A stretch of DNA of 64,000 bases from Segatella copri (GCF_009495355.1 NZ_VZAD01000061.1:1-64000); one strand, 5' to 3'; positions 54,376 to 63,444 are shown, numbered from the stretch's first letter. The notes: generated from the letters alone by a model not told the origin. Numbers and translations: made by a program.

Positions 54376-56810
54376 TTTATTAATATTTTGTAGTTCTTGA
54401 AATTGTTATTTTTATTATCTGATATTTTTATTAGATGTAATCCTCGACAAAGAGAAATGTTTATTTTGTTGTTGGTACATTCCTCCTTTTCCAATATTCC
54501 ACAGGTATTATAGATTTTTATTGTTACCATATATGGTGGATCTATAATTATTTGATGGCCATTTACAATGAGAAAATCAGATAAATTGTTTTTGTTTGCA
54601 ATATCTGTGGTATTGAGTTTCAGAATATTACTCATTGCTTGTCCATATTGGTTTCGTACCCAACAAAAAATACCATTATACCATGTTCCAGGATAGACTG
54701 TAAAGCCGTCTTGAGGTATTGTCGTAAAAATTGTATCTGTATATATAGGTAAATGGTCTTCACTTTGTTCTACTAAAATGACTCCTTGCTCAAAATTTTC
54801 TGCATCAATAGAAACATTGGCCAGAGGATAATCGTCCTGTCCTTCTGTCCATATCTTATTTAAAGTCAAAACAGGAGTAGATGGCAGAACTTCAAAATCA
54901 ATAGGTTCTGAGCGAATATAGCTGATATTGTTTTTTCCTTTATTTGAAGTACTAAATATACATGAAAAATAACAGTCGTTAGGACATACCTCTTTTTTTA
55001 AATTTCCCCAGTCAAATCCCATAAGAACGCTGTTGTATGGGTGTGAAAAATAACACTGAAATATTTTGGGTTTGTTAATAAAAGAGCAATAAAGTTCCTC
55101 AGATAAAAGATATTTGTATTCTTGATTATTTGTTTGTTTAAAATTAATATACCATTTAATGGATTCTATGTCTTCAGTTTTATAGTGTTCAGGTAATGAT
55201 AATGAAATTAAATCTCCATCTTTGATCTGAGTACATTTCTTACCATTAATTTTTATATCAATGTTTTCTTCGTTTTGTTCGTTACGTCTTGCTTGATTGT
55301 AATCTGGGGATTTTTCTATAAATTTACTTGTATATCCATATTCATTGCTTAGGGATATATCTATATATGCCTTATAACCTTTTATCATAGGCCCTATATG
55401 GGTTGTTCCATTTTTGAAAGCATAACTTCTTGAGGTACCTGTATCGTCCGATACAAAAATATCACCACCTGTGGCTCCTTTTGCAAATATAAAAAGGTCA
55501 AATTCATAGCTGTTTTCATCAACGTCTTTTATGTTTTCGATGTAAGCTTTTTCTATTTTAGGGCGAGCATCTAATGATGTCAAATAACTATACGAAGTAC
55601 CGTTTGTCTCACAGATAATTTTCCCTTGTACACACTGGAACATGTCAAGATATTTATCAGTATTGCTGGGATTTACAGAAAAAATATTTGTCTGATAAGC
55701 AGTGCTGTTGTTAGAATATTGTTTTGTGATTGGGTTATAGATTTGATAAGTCCAATTTCCTACTATTGGCAATTTGTTTGAATCTAATATTTTGAATTCC
55801 ATATTATCATAAATAGACCCATAACCCAATGCGTCTGTGTTATTACAAGTGATGCGTAAGTCGTAGGAAGTAGGAGTCCAGCCAATAGATTTCATTATGT
55901 CGATTGTTTCTGGATTTATTGTGAGTAATTTATTGTAATCTGATAAAGAATCTTCCATAAGATTATTATAACCTAAATGAAAATACACTCCACTTTTACC
56001 TAATTCAAAATAGCCGCGATTGTACATTTTGTAATTAAACGATGAAGTCTTTAATGATAAAGGCTGTGTGAAAAAATCTGTAAAATCTTTACTATTTTCT
56101 ATTCGTTTCAAATCAGAAAGATATTTTTTTCCATTGTATAGTAGTTTGTCAAAAGGAGAAGAAAAACGCCTAATTGCAAATCCTAATCCTCCTGTTCTAT
56201 ATGTAACAGAACAACCAAATCCCATAATTTTCGCAATACTTCTCATGAAAGCGTTTGACATGTTTATAGTACCAAAGTAAGTATTGTCATACGGCCATGA
56301 TGAATTCCAGTCAAGTGTAGCGTTTATAGTAATAGTATCGTGTTCTTTTATATTGTTGTCAATTTGACGATGTAGATTATCTGGGAGAGATTCAAATTTT
56401 CTCCTATTATAATAAGAATATCCTACAGTTGTAGAAATAGCAATATCTTCATTTAAGTCTTCAGAAATGCATACATGGAATTTTATAGGTTCTTTTATGG
56501 CTATTGCGTTTTCCCAACTGTCCATTGCTGTTTTTAAACAATGCAGAACTCCTTCCGTCATGAAAAAGTTATCATCATATGAAGCTATAAAAAAACCTAA
56601 ACGTGATTGAATTTCCCCCCTTTCTGAAGTTTTATTTCTTTCTTTTTTGAGAAAATTTTGGTCTTTACTTTTGTTTTTAGCTTGAAAAAAAATGTCAGTA
56701 CTGTCGTTAAAAACGATAGTAAAATAGTCATTATCAGCTTCTTGAGCATTTAATGAATTTACACTCATAAGTGTAATAAGGATGATTCCTAAAAAGTTGA
56801 AATACTTCAT
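54372..56810 (-). CDS. Large secreted protein, pseudo-metalloprotease-like, T9SS-type tail
   Basis: An 812-residue exported protein (signal peptide MKYFNFLGIILITLMSVNSL). The motif MRSIAKIMGFG resembles HE.GH.MGFG of secreted zinc proteases with all three key residues changed to Arg, Ser and Lys. Further on, PETIDIMKSIGW matches the conserved element found after the protease domain in such Bacteroidetes proteins. A C-terminal sorting domain ends VTIKIYNTCGILEKEE...LCRGLHLIKISDNK. It is the first gene of an overlapping four-gene unit with the 52534 gene, lolD and cvfB. AT-rich. A binding, scaffold or inhibitor role is possible; proteolysis is unlikely. Confidence 0.65.
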   Translation of the reverse strand: MKYFNFLGIILITLMSVNSLNAQEADNDYFTIVFNDSTDIFFQAKNKSKDQNFLKKERNKTSERGEIQSRLGFFIASYDDNFFMTEGVLHCLKTAMDSWENAIAIKEPIKFHVCISEDLNEDIAISTTVGYSYYNRRKFESLPDNLHRQIDNNIKEHDTITINATLDWNSSWPYDNTYFGTINMSNAFMRSIAKIMGFGCSVTYRTGGLGFAIRRFSSPFDKLLYNGKKYLSDLKRIENSKDFTDFFTQPLSLKTSSFNYKMYNRGYFELGKSGVYFHLGYNNLMEDSLSDYNKLLTINPETIDIMKSIGWTPTSYDLRITCNNTDALGYGSIYDNMEFKILDSNKLPIVGNWTYQIYNPITKQYSNNSTAYQTNIFSVNPSNTDKYLDMFQCVQGKIICETNGTSYSYLTSLDARPKIEKAYIENIKDVDENSYEFDLFIFAKGATGGDIFVSDDTGTSRSYAFKNGTTHIGPMIKGYKAYIDISLSNEYGYTSKFIEKSPDYNQARRNEQNEENIDIKINGKKCTQIKDGDLISLSLPEHYKTEDIESIKWYINFKQTNNQEYKYLLSEELYCSFINKPKIFQCYFSHPYNSVLMGFDWGNLKKEVCPNDCYFSCIFSTSNKGKNNISYIRSEPIDFEVLPSTPVLTLNKIWTEGQDDYPLANVSIDAENFEQGVILVEQSEDHLPIYTDTIFTTIPQDGFTVYPGTWYNGIFCWVRNQYGQAMSNILKLNTTDIANKNNLSDFLIVNGHQIIIDPPYMVTIKIYNTCGILEKEECTNNKINISLCRGLHLIKISDNKNNNFKNYKILIK

Positions 56811-56845
56811 AGCTATTTGTTTGAATTAAGTTCTAAATTCTTTTG

Positions 56846-56876
56846 CAAAAATAAGCAATTTTGTATAAACCTCAAA
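56846..56876 (-). promoter_or_regulatory. Promoter of the pseudo-protease/lolD/cvfB unit
   Basis: On the minus strand, TTTG (56876-56873) and TATTTTTG (56853-56846) are 19 bp apart. The start codon at 56810 follows after about 30 nt. I found no other clear promoter before lolD. The remaining gap to 57067 is AT-rich; a 65-codon minus frame there overlaps this promoter and is not convincing. Confidence 0.8.
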
Positions 56877-57067
56877 AAGAAATAAGGGAAAAGATAGAAA
56901 ATGAGCTATAAATGTTTTTAAAAAGCAACAATATTGTATGATAGATAGATAAAATTTAAATTTTATCGGATCACCTGCAAAAATGCGTTTGATTGCGCTG
57001 AAAAGGAAATCTTTGTTAAACATAAAAAATATTTTATGTTATGTATAGTTATTAAAAGAATTTTATG

Positions 57068-57075
57068 TATCTTTG
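57068..57075 (+). promoter_or_regulatory. -7 box of the DUF5053 gene
   Basis: TATCTTTG matches the consensus; no TTTG -33 box is clear. The predicted start of transcription (about 57080-57082) coincides with the left inverted repeat. Confidence 0.6.
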
Positions 57076-57079
57076 CGCC

Positions 57080-57548
57080 GTGATAAGTAAACAATAGTAT
57101 TGATTTAAATTCAAGCCAATTAAAACAAAAATATGGAGAATAACACAGAATTACTCAAGGAATACGCATCTCTTGCAGGTAGGGAGGATGCCAAGAGCGA
57201 GGCTCGAAAGGCAGAGATTCTAAGCTACATCAAGACTCATGCCAATGATGCAGACAGAGAGGAAGCCAAGGCTTTCATTGGTCAAAAGATGGAGCAAATA
57301 AAAGATAATGTAGAGGTGTTGCGCAAGCAGATAGAGACAGAGGATTATAAACTTCTTCCTCTTCGCTACATCGCAGAAGTTTACTTCGGCAAGAGTGCCG
57401 CATGGCTCTCGCAGCGTCTCAACGGCTCTGAAGTGCGTGGACACGTCTATACGCTCAGCACTGAGCAAAAAAACATCTTCAACCAGGCTGTCCAGGAGAT
57501 AGGCAAAAGAATTAGCTCTTTGCAATTGGCTTAGAGTTTACTTATCAC
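57080..57548. repeat. 13-bp perfect inverted repeats bracketing the DUF5053 gene
   Basis: GTGATAAGTAAAC (57080-57092) and its exact complement GTTTACTTATCAC (57536-57548) enclose the whole reading frame. The left copy lies at the predicted transcript start, the right copy 2 bp past the stop codon and before the terminator. In mRNA the two ends could pair. Confidence 0.75.
57133..57534 (+). CDS. DUF5053-family protein
   Basis: A 133-residue cytoplasmic protein. The N-terminal 75 residues are charged and helical (probable coiled coil, REDAKSEARKAEILSYIKTH). The C-terminal part has the DUF5053 pattern LPLRYIAEVYFGKSAAWLSQ and RLNGSEVRGHVYTLSTEQ, which suggests a small DNA-binding-like helical fold. 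Function unknown; from memory such proteins are frequent near phage and mobile genes in Bacteroidales. It is a single-gene transcript bracketed by inverted repeats and a terminator, next to a transposase remnant. Confidence 0.8.
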   Translation: MENNTELLKEYASLAGREDAKSEARKAEILSYIKTHANDADREEAKAFIGQKMEQIKDNVEVLRKQIETEDYKLLPLRYIAEVYFGKSAAWLSQRLNGSEVRGHVYTLSTEQKNIFNQAVQEIGKRISSLQLA

Positions 57549-57556
57549 ACAATCGA

Positions 57557-57588
57557 GCCCTCGAAAGCTCATGCTTTCGGGGGCTTTT
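57557..57588 (+). terminator. Terminator of the DUF5053 gene
   Basis: GCCCTCGAAAGC pairs with GCTTTCGGGGGC (one G-U) across a TCAT loop, followed by TTTT. Its tail overlaps the end of the transposase remnant on the other strand. Confidence 0.85.
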
Positions 57589-57943
57589 ACTTATTACTGA
57601 ACTTTAGCAAGTTCAGAAGTTCCATGCCGAGAGCCTTCCTGGTAAGAAGGTCAAACTCGCACTTCTCAAACAGATCCTCATCGCTGCAGCCGAATCCCTC
57701 CTTCAAGACTGACATAGCCACGAGTATGCGGATGGAGGCATTTGGGCGACCGCTCTTCTTGCCTTCAGGGAACAAAGGCTTGAATATCTCCTCATCAATC
57801 TTGGTTGTCACGAGACTATAAAACTGGTTATGCCATGAGTTGGGGTCAGAATACTTCTTTGAAGCTCGACTTCCTAACTGCATTGAGGGAGCCGTGAATA
57901 TATCTAACTGAGGATTCGGATCAGTCTTTTTAAACATAGTCAT
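57587..57943 (-). pseudogene. IS1182-type transposase, N-terminal fragment
   Basis: About 118 codons of an IS1182/IS5-group transposase starting MTMFKKTDPNPQLDIF. The DUF772-type region is clear (GRPNASIRILVAMSVLKEGF and GCSDEDLFEKCEFDLLTR). Similarity stops after RKALGM near 57630, then a few unrelated codons lead to a stop inside the neighbouring terminator. Full transposases run to around 450-550 residues with a DDE domain, which is wholly missing. I saw no flanking inverted repeats of an IS. Confidence 0.85.
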
Positions 57944-58124
57944 TCTGTTTGATTGATGGTGTAAAGATACGAAAAATACTCCAGATAACGGCATAAATCG
58001 AAGATTATTATCGTGAAATATAAACATTTTAAACAGGCCTTACTTTTTAAAGTGGGCTCAGTAGTTAGATAAAAACTTAAAATTTCTTTATTTTTGTGAT
58101 TGTAACAAAAATGTAACACGTAGA

Positions 58125-58157
58125 TTTGTATAAATTACATTTTTTATAGTACCTTTG
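58125..58157 (+). promoter_or_regulatory. Promoter of the small peptide/fimbrillin unit
   Basis: TTTG (58125-58128) and TACCTTTG (58150-58157) are 21 bp apart. The transcript would run through the small gene at 58209 and the fimbrillin gene. Confidence 0.78.
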
Positions 58158-58208
58158 CAGCCGCTTAATAAAGATGAGTATTTACTAATTAACATTTTAA
58201 GATACATT

Positions 58209-58385
58209 ATGCAGAAAAAAACTTACATGAAGCTTCTTGTTAGCTTATATGCTATAGAGGCATCAACTATTTTTGCTGGCAGTAACAACCCACAACAGGC
58301 TCCTGTACGTCCTGGTTTTTCTTTCGGAAAAGGAGACGATGAAATTACAAGCGGAGATGACGATGACGTTTGGGATAAGGCATGA
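58209..58385 (+). CDS. Small acidic-tailed protein, second member of the family at 5054
   Basis: A 58-residue protein. I start at Met 58209 (MQKKTYMKLLVSLY), since the longer frame starts inside the promoter. Layout matches the protein at 5054: a KK.Y start, a hydrophobic S.IFAGS centre (STIFAGS here, SIILAAS there), a variable Pro/Gly linker and an acidic end with Trp (SGDDDDVWDKA). No known domain. It precedes a fimbrillin-type lipoprotein gene by 50 bp on the same promoter; the 5054 copy also lies beside a surface-protein gene. Confidence 0.6.
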   Translation: MQKKTYMKLLVSLYAIEASTIFAGSNNPQQAPVRPGFSFGKGDDEITSGDDDDVWDKA

Positions 58386-58435
58386 GAACAATTAGAAATT
58401 AACCACAAGAACACAAATTGAAAACGGATTAGAAC

Positions 58436-59764
58436 ATGAGAAAGTTTTTGTATTCAGTATTTATGTTGGCTGCTGTAGTTCTCGCAGCCTGTAGCAACGA
58501 CGACAATGGCGATATACAGCCAAAGAGAGGAATGACCCTCAATGCTTCTGTTGAAAATCTAAGCTCGCGTGCCACTATGACAGATGAAAGCGGCACATGG
58601 AAGTTTGCATTTGCCCAGGACGACAAGGTGAGTGTAAGCAATAACAAAATATCAAATTACTATACTTTCACAAATAATGGCAGCCAGTTTACCTGTGCTC
58701 AAGCTGAGGTAACCAAAGAGGATGCCGACTGGTATGCTTACTTCCCAGGTAATGAAGTGGACCTGACAAACCAGACAGGTAATTTTGCCGATGTGGCAAA
58801 CAAGTTTGCTGTAGCAGGAAAAACAGCCCAGACTACAACGGGCGAAAATGGTCTTTCGATCACTCTGAAGCCCAAGGTTGCCGTGCTCCGCATCGTTAAG
58901 GTGGACAACTACGGCCCGTGCGACATCTATCTGAAGACTGCTGACGGCAAGTATGTGTCGGGGCTGAAGGCTAAGACGAACGATGCTGGCTACGATGTGG
59001 TGACAAGCGACACTAAGGTTTCGGTATTTTCTAAAGAAAGCAATGGCAATGCCGGCATCTATTATGTCATTGTCCCTGCTGATGTGAAGATTTCCATATA
59101 TAATACAGATGACAATAACCGCATAAAAGCAACAAAAGAAGCAGGTCTCCCTGCTGGCAGATACTATACGCTTACTACTGGTCCAACGACAGGTACAGAA
59201 ACAGCTACTTTGGCGGATGGTACAACTGAGACCGTAGATTGGGTGCAGTTGTGGATCGGAGGTCCAAGATTTGCAGTGAAGAATGTTGCTGAAGCGATGA
59301 CATGGCATGATGCAGTAAAGACTGGTAGCAACTTTGCATGGGGCGAGAAATGGTGTATACCATCAAAAGCAGATATCAAGCCTTTTGTGGATTTAGCAGA
59401 TGATGTGGAAGCTTGGGCAGGTAAATCAAAAATTACAAAAGCTGGTTATCCTACATTTGAACTTAAAACTGATGCCCAAGAGGGATATAATTATGTCCAA
59501 ATCACTGGCTATCAGCCTGGATATAATAAGAATACACTTAATCTCTATAATAAGATTTCATCTGGATTTAATACCTATAATTTCTGGACTTCTGATCAAG
59601 TAGATGATAAGGGTTGTGAATTCCAGATTATTGAAAATGGTGGCGTAATAGTTGGATTTGGCATAAGCAATGCTACATACAAAGATATTCCAGTTTTGAC
59701 CCGCCCCATCCTTACAGCAAAAACCATCTTATGGAGTAATCAGTATATTACGAACAACAAATAA
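58436..59764 (+). CDS. Fimbrillin-like surface lipoprotein
   Basis: A 442-residue lipoprotein (lipobox LAACSNDD) with the N-terminal pattern of the Bacteroidetes FimA/Mfa-like fimbrillin group (MTLNASVENLSSRATMTDES, TWKFAFAQDDKVSVSN, YAYFPGNE and LPAGRYYTLT). The last 175 residues (WVQLWIGGPRFAVKN, WGEKWCIPSKADIKPFVD, YNFWTSDQ) resemble a FISUMP-type domain. Such proteins form fimbriae or tip adhesins after periplasmic cleavage. No other fimbrial genes are adjacent, so it may act alone or as a tip protein. Confidence 0.82.
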   Translation: MRKFLYSVFMLAAVVLAACSNDDNGDIQPKRGMTLNASVENLSSRATMTDESGTWKFAFAQDDKVSVSNNKISNYYTFTNNGSQFTCAQAEVTKEDADWYAYFPGNEVDLTNQTGNFADVANKFAVAGKTAQTTTGENGLSITLKPKVAVLRIVKVDNYGPCDIYLKTADGKYVSGLKAKTNDAGYDVVTSDTKVSVFSKESNGNAGIYYVIVPADVKISIYNTDDNNRIKATKEAGLPAGRYYTLTTGPTTGTETATLADGTTETVDWVQLWIGGPRFAVKNVAEAMTWHDAVKTGSNFAWGEKWCIPSKADIKPFVDLADDVEAWAGKSKITKAGYPTFELKTDAQEGYNYVQITGYQPGYNKNTLNLYNKISSGFNTYNFWTSDQVDDKGCEFQIIENGGVIVGFGISNATYKDIPVLTRPILTAKTILWSNQYITNNK

Positions 59765-59782
59765 TAAATTTCCCCACTTAAC

Positions 59783-59819
59783 CCCTGTCAACGCAAGCCT
59801 ATGTCTTGCCTTGACAGGG
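59783..59819 (+). terminator. Hairpin terminator after the fimbrillin gene
   Basis: CCCTGTCAA..GCAAG pairs with CTTGC..TTGACAGGG around a 7-nt loop (one internal C/C mismatch). The tail is ATTATTTATTA rather than a pure T tract. Confidence 0.65.
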
Positions 59820-59940
59820 ATTATTTATTAGGGTGTCCTGTTCGTTGTACCAATTTTAGCTCACTTTCCTAAGCGTTTTGGTTCGTTCTGTAACCCAGTT
59901 TTGGGACAAGTGCTCGGTTGACCAATAGAAAAGCCTCGAA

Positions 59941-60021
59941 ATGAAAGCGGCTTCGATGGTCAATGAAGCCTATTTCGTAGAGCAATGAAAGCGGCTTTGT
60001 AAGCTGTTGAAGCCTATTGCA
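59941..60021. repeat. Second copy of the tandem-hairpin repeat
   Basis: About 81 bp almost identical to 9044-9124: two units starting ATGAAAGCGGCTTCG, each able to pair GGCTTC/GGCTTT with GAAGCC. Here the 19-bp AAATCGTTAAACC outer arms of the 9023 copy are missing. The rest of the 59820-60187 gap has CTTAATTTCCCC runs and a TATATTTG -7 box (60147-60154) for the GH2 gene. Confidence 0.75.
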
Positions 60022-60187
60022 TCTTCTTGTATAAGATGTAGGAATTGTTCCATAACTTCTCTTAATTTCCCCCAACTTTTCTTAATTTTCCCCAACATCT
60101 CTTCACTCCCCGTATGCGAAAGTTGCATTATATGATAGTAATTTAGTATATTTGTGTGCTATTATTAAAAACTAATCAACTACAAGG

Positions 60188-62671
60188 ATGAAAATCAACA
60201 AAAACTTTTGGCTTATGCTACTCATGGCGGGCAGTGCCATGATGAGCAGTACGGCAGCACAGGCTTCTGTGCGGGATACGATAGATATCAACTGGGGATG
60301 GCAGTTCCATCGCGGCGATATAAAAGGTATCAGCCACCCATCTTTTAACATTCAGAATCACAGTCTCTTGGATGAGGCTATGCGGGGATGCGAGGTCGTC
60401 AACCTGCCTCACGACTTCCAGCTCTATCAGCCCTGGGTGGCGCCAGGGGCAGACGAACGTGCCAACAGCAAGGATGCTGCCAATAATGTGAAAAGCCGAC
60501 TCAGCGCAAGAGGATTCAAGGAGATGGGGATAGGCTGGTATCGATACGAACTGACACCGCAGGAAGAATGGAAAGGAAGACGAGTCATGCTCGACTTTGG
60601 AGGAATCATGCTTGTTGGCGACGTGTATGTCAATGGACAACATGTTGGAGCTACCGACTATGGCTATTTGGGTTTCGACATTGATGTAAGCAAGTTGCTG
60701 CGCTATGGAAAGGTGAACGAGATAGCAGTGCGAGCCGACACACGTGATACCAATAACTCACGCTGGTATACGGGCGGAGGATTGTTTCGTGACGTACGCC
60801 TCATTGTGACCCATGATGAACTCTTTTTTCCACGTCATCCGCTCTATATCACTACCAGTGACAACCGCGTAGTGAATATCAAGGCAGAGATAGTGAATAA
60901 GCAGAAGAAACCTCATGGTGAGCAGTTCAATAAGATGCCTGTAGAGGTGAAGATCTATGATGGAGCTGGAAAAATAGTAGCACAGCAGAAGACAGACGTG
61001 AACTACAATGCTAAGTGGCGCGACAGAGAGTACGAACTGCCTTCCATCACGATAGACGATGCCAAGCTATGGTCGTGCGAAACTCCATATCTCTATACAG
61101 CAGAGGTAACGCTTTATGATAAGAATGGAAAGGTAGCCGACAGGACAAGAGAGCAGTTTGGTGTGCGTACCATCGAATTGTCGCCTGCTAATGGATTGAA
61201 GATCAATGGTCATAAAGTGCTGCTCAAGGGTTATGCCAATCATCACACCTTGGGAGCCCTTGGTGCAGCAGCCTATCCTCGTGCCATCGAGCAGCAGTTG
61301 CTCACCATGAAGCGCTTTGGCTTCAACCATATTCGTACATCCCATAATCCTTACAGCGAGGACCTGTTGCGCCTGTGCGACCAGTATGGCATCTTGGTCG
61401 TCGATGAACTCTATGATAAATGGAACTCGCAGTTTACCGGAGGCAGGGGAGACTTCCTGAGCCTTTGGCAGAAGAACATACCCGAGTGGGTGAAGCGCGA
61501 CCGCAATCATCCCTCCGTCGTCCTCTGGAGCTTAGGCAACGAGCTGCAGCATCATGCCGACATGCCCTTCAACGACTGGGGAGTAACCCTCTACCGACTG
61601 ATGCGTCAACTGCTGCATCGCTACGACCATACCCGTCTCACCACGGTGGCAATGCATCCGCGTTATCGCAATATCGATACCGACTCGTTGCCTGCCGACC
61701 TGGCTGTTGCCACAGAAGTCAACTCATATAATTACCGTTATATGTACTTCCCCGGCGACATGAAGCGCTATCCCGAAAAGATATTCTATCAGAGCGAGGC
61801 GAGCACAGAAGCCATGGGACCCAACTTCTTTGAGATGAATCTCGACAAGGTGATGGGACTTGCCTACTGGGGGGCTGTCGACTACTTAGGCGAGAGTTTG
61901 GGCTGGCCGCTGAAGGGATGGAACAAGGGAGTGTTCGATATGACCATGCTTCCCAAGCCCGATGCCTACTTCGTGAAGAGTATGTTCTCTGACGAGCCCC
62001 TCGTACATATCGCCATCATCGAGAAGTCAGGAGGTGAAACCCAATGGAATGGTATCAATGTGGCTGCCAGTCAACTCTCGGAGAACTGGAATCGCAAGGC
62101 AGGTGAACAGGTATCGCTATATACGTATACCAATGCCGATGAGGTGCAGTTATTACTCAATGGTAAGAGCTTGGGAGTGAAGAGAAATGAACACGATGCC
62201 AAACTGCGTGACCGCATACGTTGGGACTCTGTTCCTTATGAGCGAGGGTCTTTAGTAGCAGTGGCAAGAAAGGCTGGCAAGATAGTAGCTCGCCATGAAA
62301 TCTCTACTACGGGAGAGGCTGTAGCGCTCAGGTTAGAACCGGAGTCTCGCTGCTGGCAAGCCGATGGCAAGGACCTGCAGTTTGTCAGAGTCACGGCAAC
62401 CGACCGCAAGGGTCGCAGGGTGCTGAGTGCCCATCAGTTGTTGCAGATAGAATTGAAGGGTGAGGCAGATATTGTGGCAGTAGGCAACGGCGATATGGCT
62501 TCGTCAGAGTTGCCAGTAGGTGACAAGCAGTTGGCAAGCCATGCCTCCCGAAGTCTTTACGAGGGTGCCGCCTGTATCGTTCTCCGTTCCCGTCGTCAGG
62601 CAGGCAAGGTGGAGCTGAAGGTGAAAAGTGGAAATCTGTCAGCAGGAAGCCTGCGCATGAATACACAGTAA
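60188..62671 (+). CDS. GH2 beta-galactosidase-like enzyme (stand-alone)
   Basis: An exported GH2 enzyme of 827 residues. Jelly-roll domain (WGWQFHRGD, VVNLPHDFQ, RWYTGGGLFRDV), immunoglobulin-like domain and barrel with HIRTSHNP, acid/base Glu452 in WSLGNELQHH and nucleophile Glu537 in FYQSEAST. A DUF4982 and C-terminal beta domains follow (about 630-827). No NxK glucuronidase motif seen. It lies far from the PUL with its own -7 box, so it may be constitutive or respond to other signals. The palindromic element D follows it. Confidence 0.88.
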   Translation: MKINKNFWLMLLMAGSAMMSSTAAQASVRDTIDINWGWQFHRGDIKGISHPSFNIQNHSLLDEAMRGCEVVNLPHDFQLYQPWVAPGADERANSKDAANNVKSRLSARGFKEMGIGWYRYELTPQEEWKGRRVMLDFGGIMLVGDVYVNGQHVGATDYGYLGFDIDVSKLLRYGKVNEIAVRADTRDTNNSRWYTGGGLFRDVRLIVTHDELFFPRHPLYITTSDNRVVNIKAEIVNKQKKPHGEQFNKMPVEVKIYDGAGKIVAQQKTDVNYNAKWRDREYELPSITIDDAKLWSCETPYLYTAEVTLYDKNGKVADRTREQFGVRTIELSPANGLKINGHKVLLKGYANHHTLGALGAAAYPRAIEQQLLTMKRFGFNHIRTSHNPYSEDLLRLCDQYGILVVDELYDKWNSQFTGGRGDFLSLWQKNIPEWVKRDRNHPSVVLWSLGNELQHHADMPFNDWGVTLYRLMRQLLHRYDHTRLTTVAMHPRYRNIDTDSLPADLAVATEVNSYNYRYMYFPGDMKRYPEKIFYQSEASTEAMGPNFFEMNLDKVMGLAYWGAVDYLGESLGWPLKGWNKGVFDMTMLPKPDAYFVKSMFSDEPLVHIAIIEKSGGETQWNGINVAASQLSENWNRKAGEQVSLYTYTNADEVQLLLNGKSLGVKRNEHDAKLRDRIRWDSVPYERGSLVAVARKAGKIVARHEISTTGEAVALRLEPESRCWQADGKDLQFVRVTATDRKGRRVLSAHQLLQIELKGEADIVAVGNGDMASSELPVGDKQLASHASRSLYEGAACIVLRSRRQAGKVELKVKSGNLSAGSLRMNTQ

Positions 62672-62749
62672 TATATAAGCGATAGTTGAACAAATATTTT
62701 TTCCTACCTGGGAAAAATATTCGACCTGTACGGTTGAAATTACCCAATA

Positions 62750-63001
62750 CGCCCTGAACCAACGGTCACCGGCGCGTAGCGGAATTGAAAATCGCTGGTC
62801 GAAGGATAAAGCAAAGGGCAGAAGCTCTTAGCCCAGGGCAGCGCCCTGGGTATAATAGCAATCAGCAAGGCGCCCTGTAAGGGCAAAAGCTTTATAAATT
62901 GTCCGGAGTTTTAAAGCTTTTGCCCTTACAGGGCGACAGGTTTGCGCACATAACAACCCAGGGCGTTGCCCTGGGCTAAGAGCTTCTGCCCCTTCAGGGC
63001 G
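62750..63001. repeat. Large nested palindromic element, copy D, with a 56-bp insertion
   Basis: All three nested inverted pairs are present, but the left outer arm is split: CGCCCTGAA (62750-62758) is separated from AGGGCAGAAGC (from 62815) by 56 bp (62759-62814) absent from copies A-C. The insert can itself pair ACCGGCG with CGCTGGT. The element sits between convergent genes and is followed by AAAACTTGCGAAACTTCA, as in copy B. Confidence 0.85.
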
Positions 63002-63084
63002 TGTAGGGAAAAACTTGCGAAACTTCAATAAAACAAAAGCAGCGCGCTTTTTGTGGCGTTGCTGCTACATTTAGAAGAAGAACT

Positions 63085-63321
63085 TTACTGACGCTTCATG
63101 ATCTTCATTCCATTCACAATAGGGTTATTAACCTTTCGACCGTTCATGTCGTACACCGTTACAGGCTGATACATATAAGCAGACAATCTGTAATAACCAA
63201 TATTGTCAAGGTACTGTATGGCTTTGTTTCTGTCACAAATCTGTAAACCTCGTGATTCAAGCAAATTAACGAGATTTTCCGAAGATTCAAACCGTTTTGT
63301 AAAGGGAATAAGATTCGCCAT
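63085..63321 (-). pseudogene. Abi_2-type gene, N-terminal fragment joined to a T9SS-like tail fragment
   Basis: Starts MANLIPFTKRFESSENLV and continues with Abi_2-type landmarks LLESRGLQICDRNKAIQYL and IGYYRLSAYMY. Abi_2 proteins (AbiD/AbiF-like, about 300 residues) act in phage abortive infection. At about 63163 the similarity stops and the frame runs into VTVYDMNGRKVNNPIVNGMK, which reads like the end of a surface protein with a sorting tail. It has an intact promoter, so the 78-residue chimera may still be made, but the defence function is surely lost. Confidence 0.7.
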
Positions 63322-63396
63322 ATTCAAAAGTGTATAAACAAAAAACGCCTCGCACGATTTGAGCATTGTTAAGAGGCTTGGCGAGGACTGACGGTG

Positions 63397-63427
63397 CAAA
63401 GATACGAATAATCATTGATAATACAAA
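63397..63427 (-). promoter_or_regulatory. Promoter of the Abi_2 fragment
   Basis: On the minus strand TTTG (63427-63424) and TATCTTTG (63404-63397) are 19 bp apart, consensus spacing. The start codon at 63321 follows about 70 nt later. Confidence 0.7.
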
Positions 63428-63444
63428 CTTTTTAGTGAGAAAAA

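Noticed and set aside
56826..57023. 65-codon minus-strand frame starting MFNKDFLFSAIKRIFAGDP
   Set aside because: It overlaps the promoter of the 56810 gene and has a low-complexity hydrophobic end; at best a relic, not supported as a gene.
57587..57943. Active insertion sequence
   Set aside because: Only the N-terminal third of the transposase remains, without a catalytic DDE domain or visible terminal inverted repeats.
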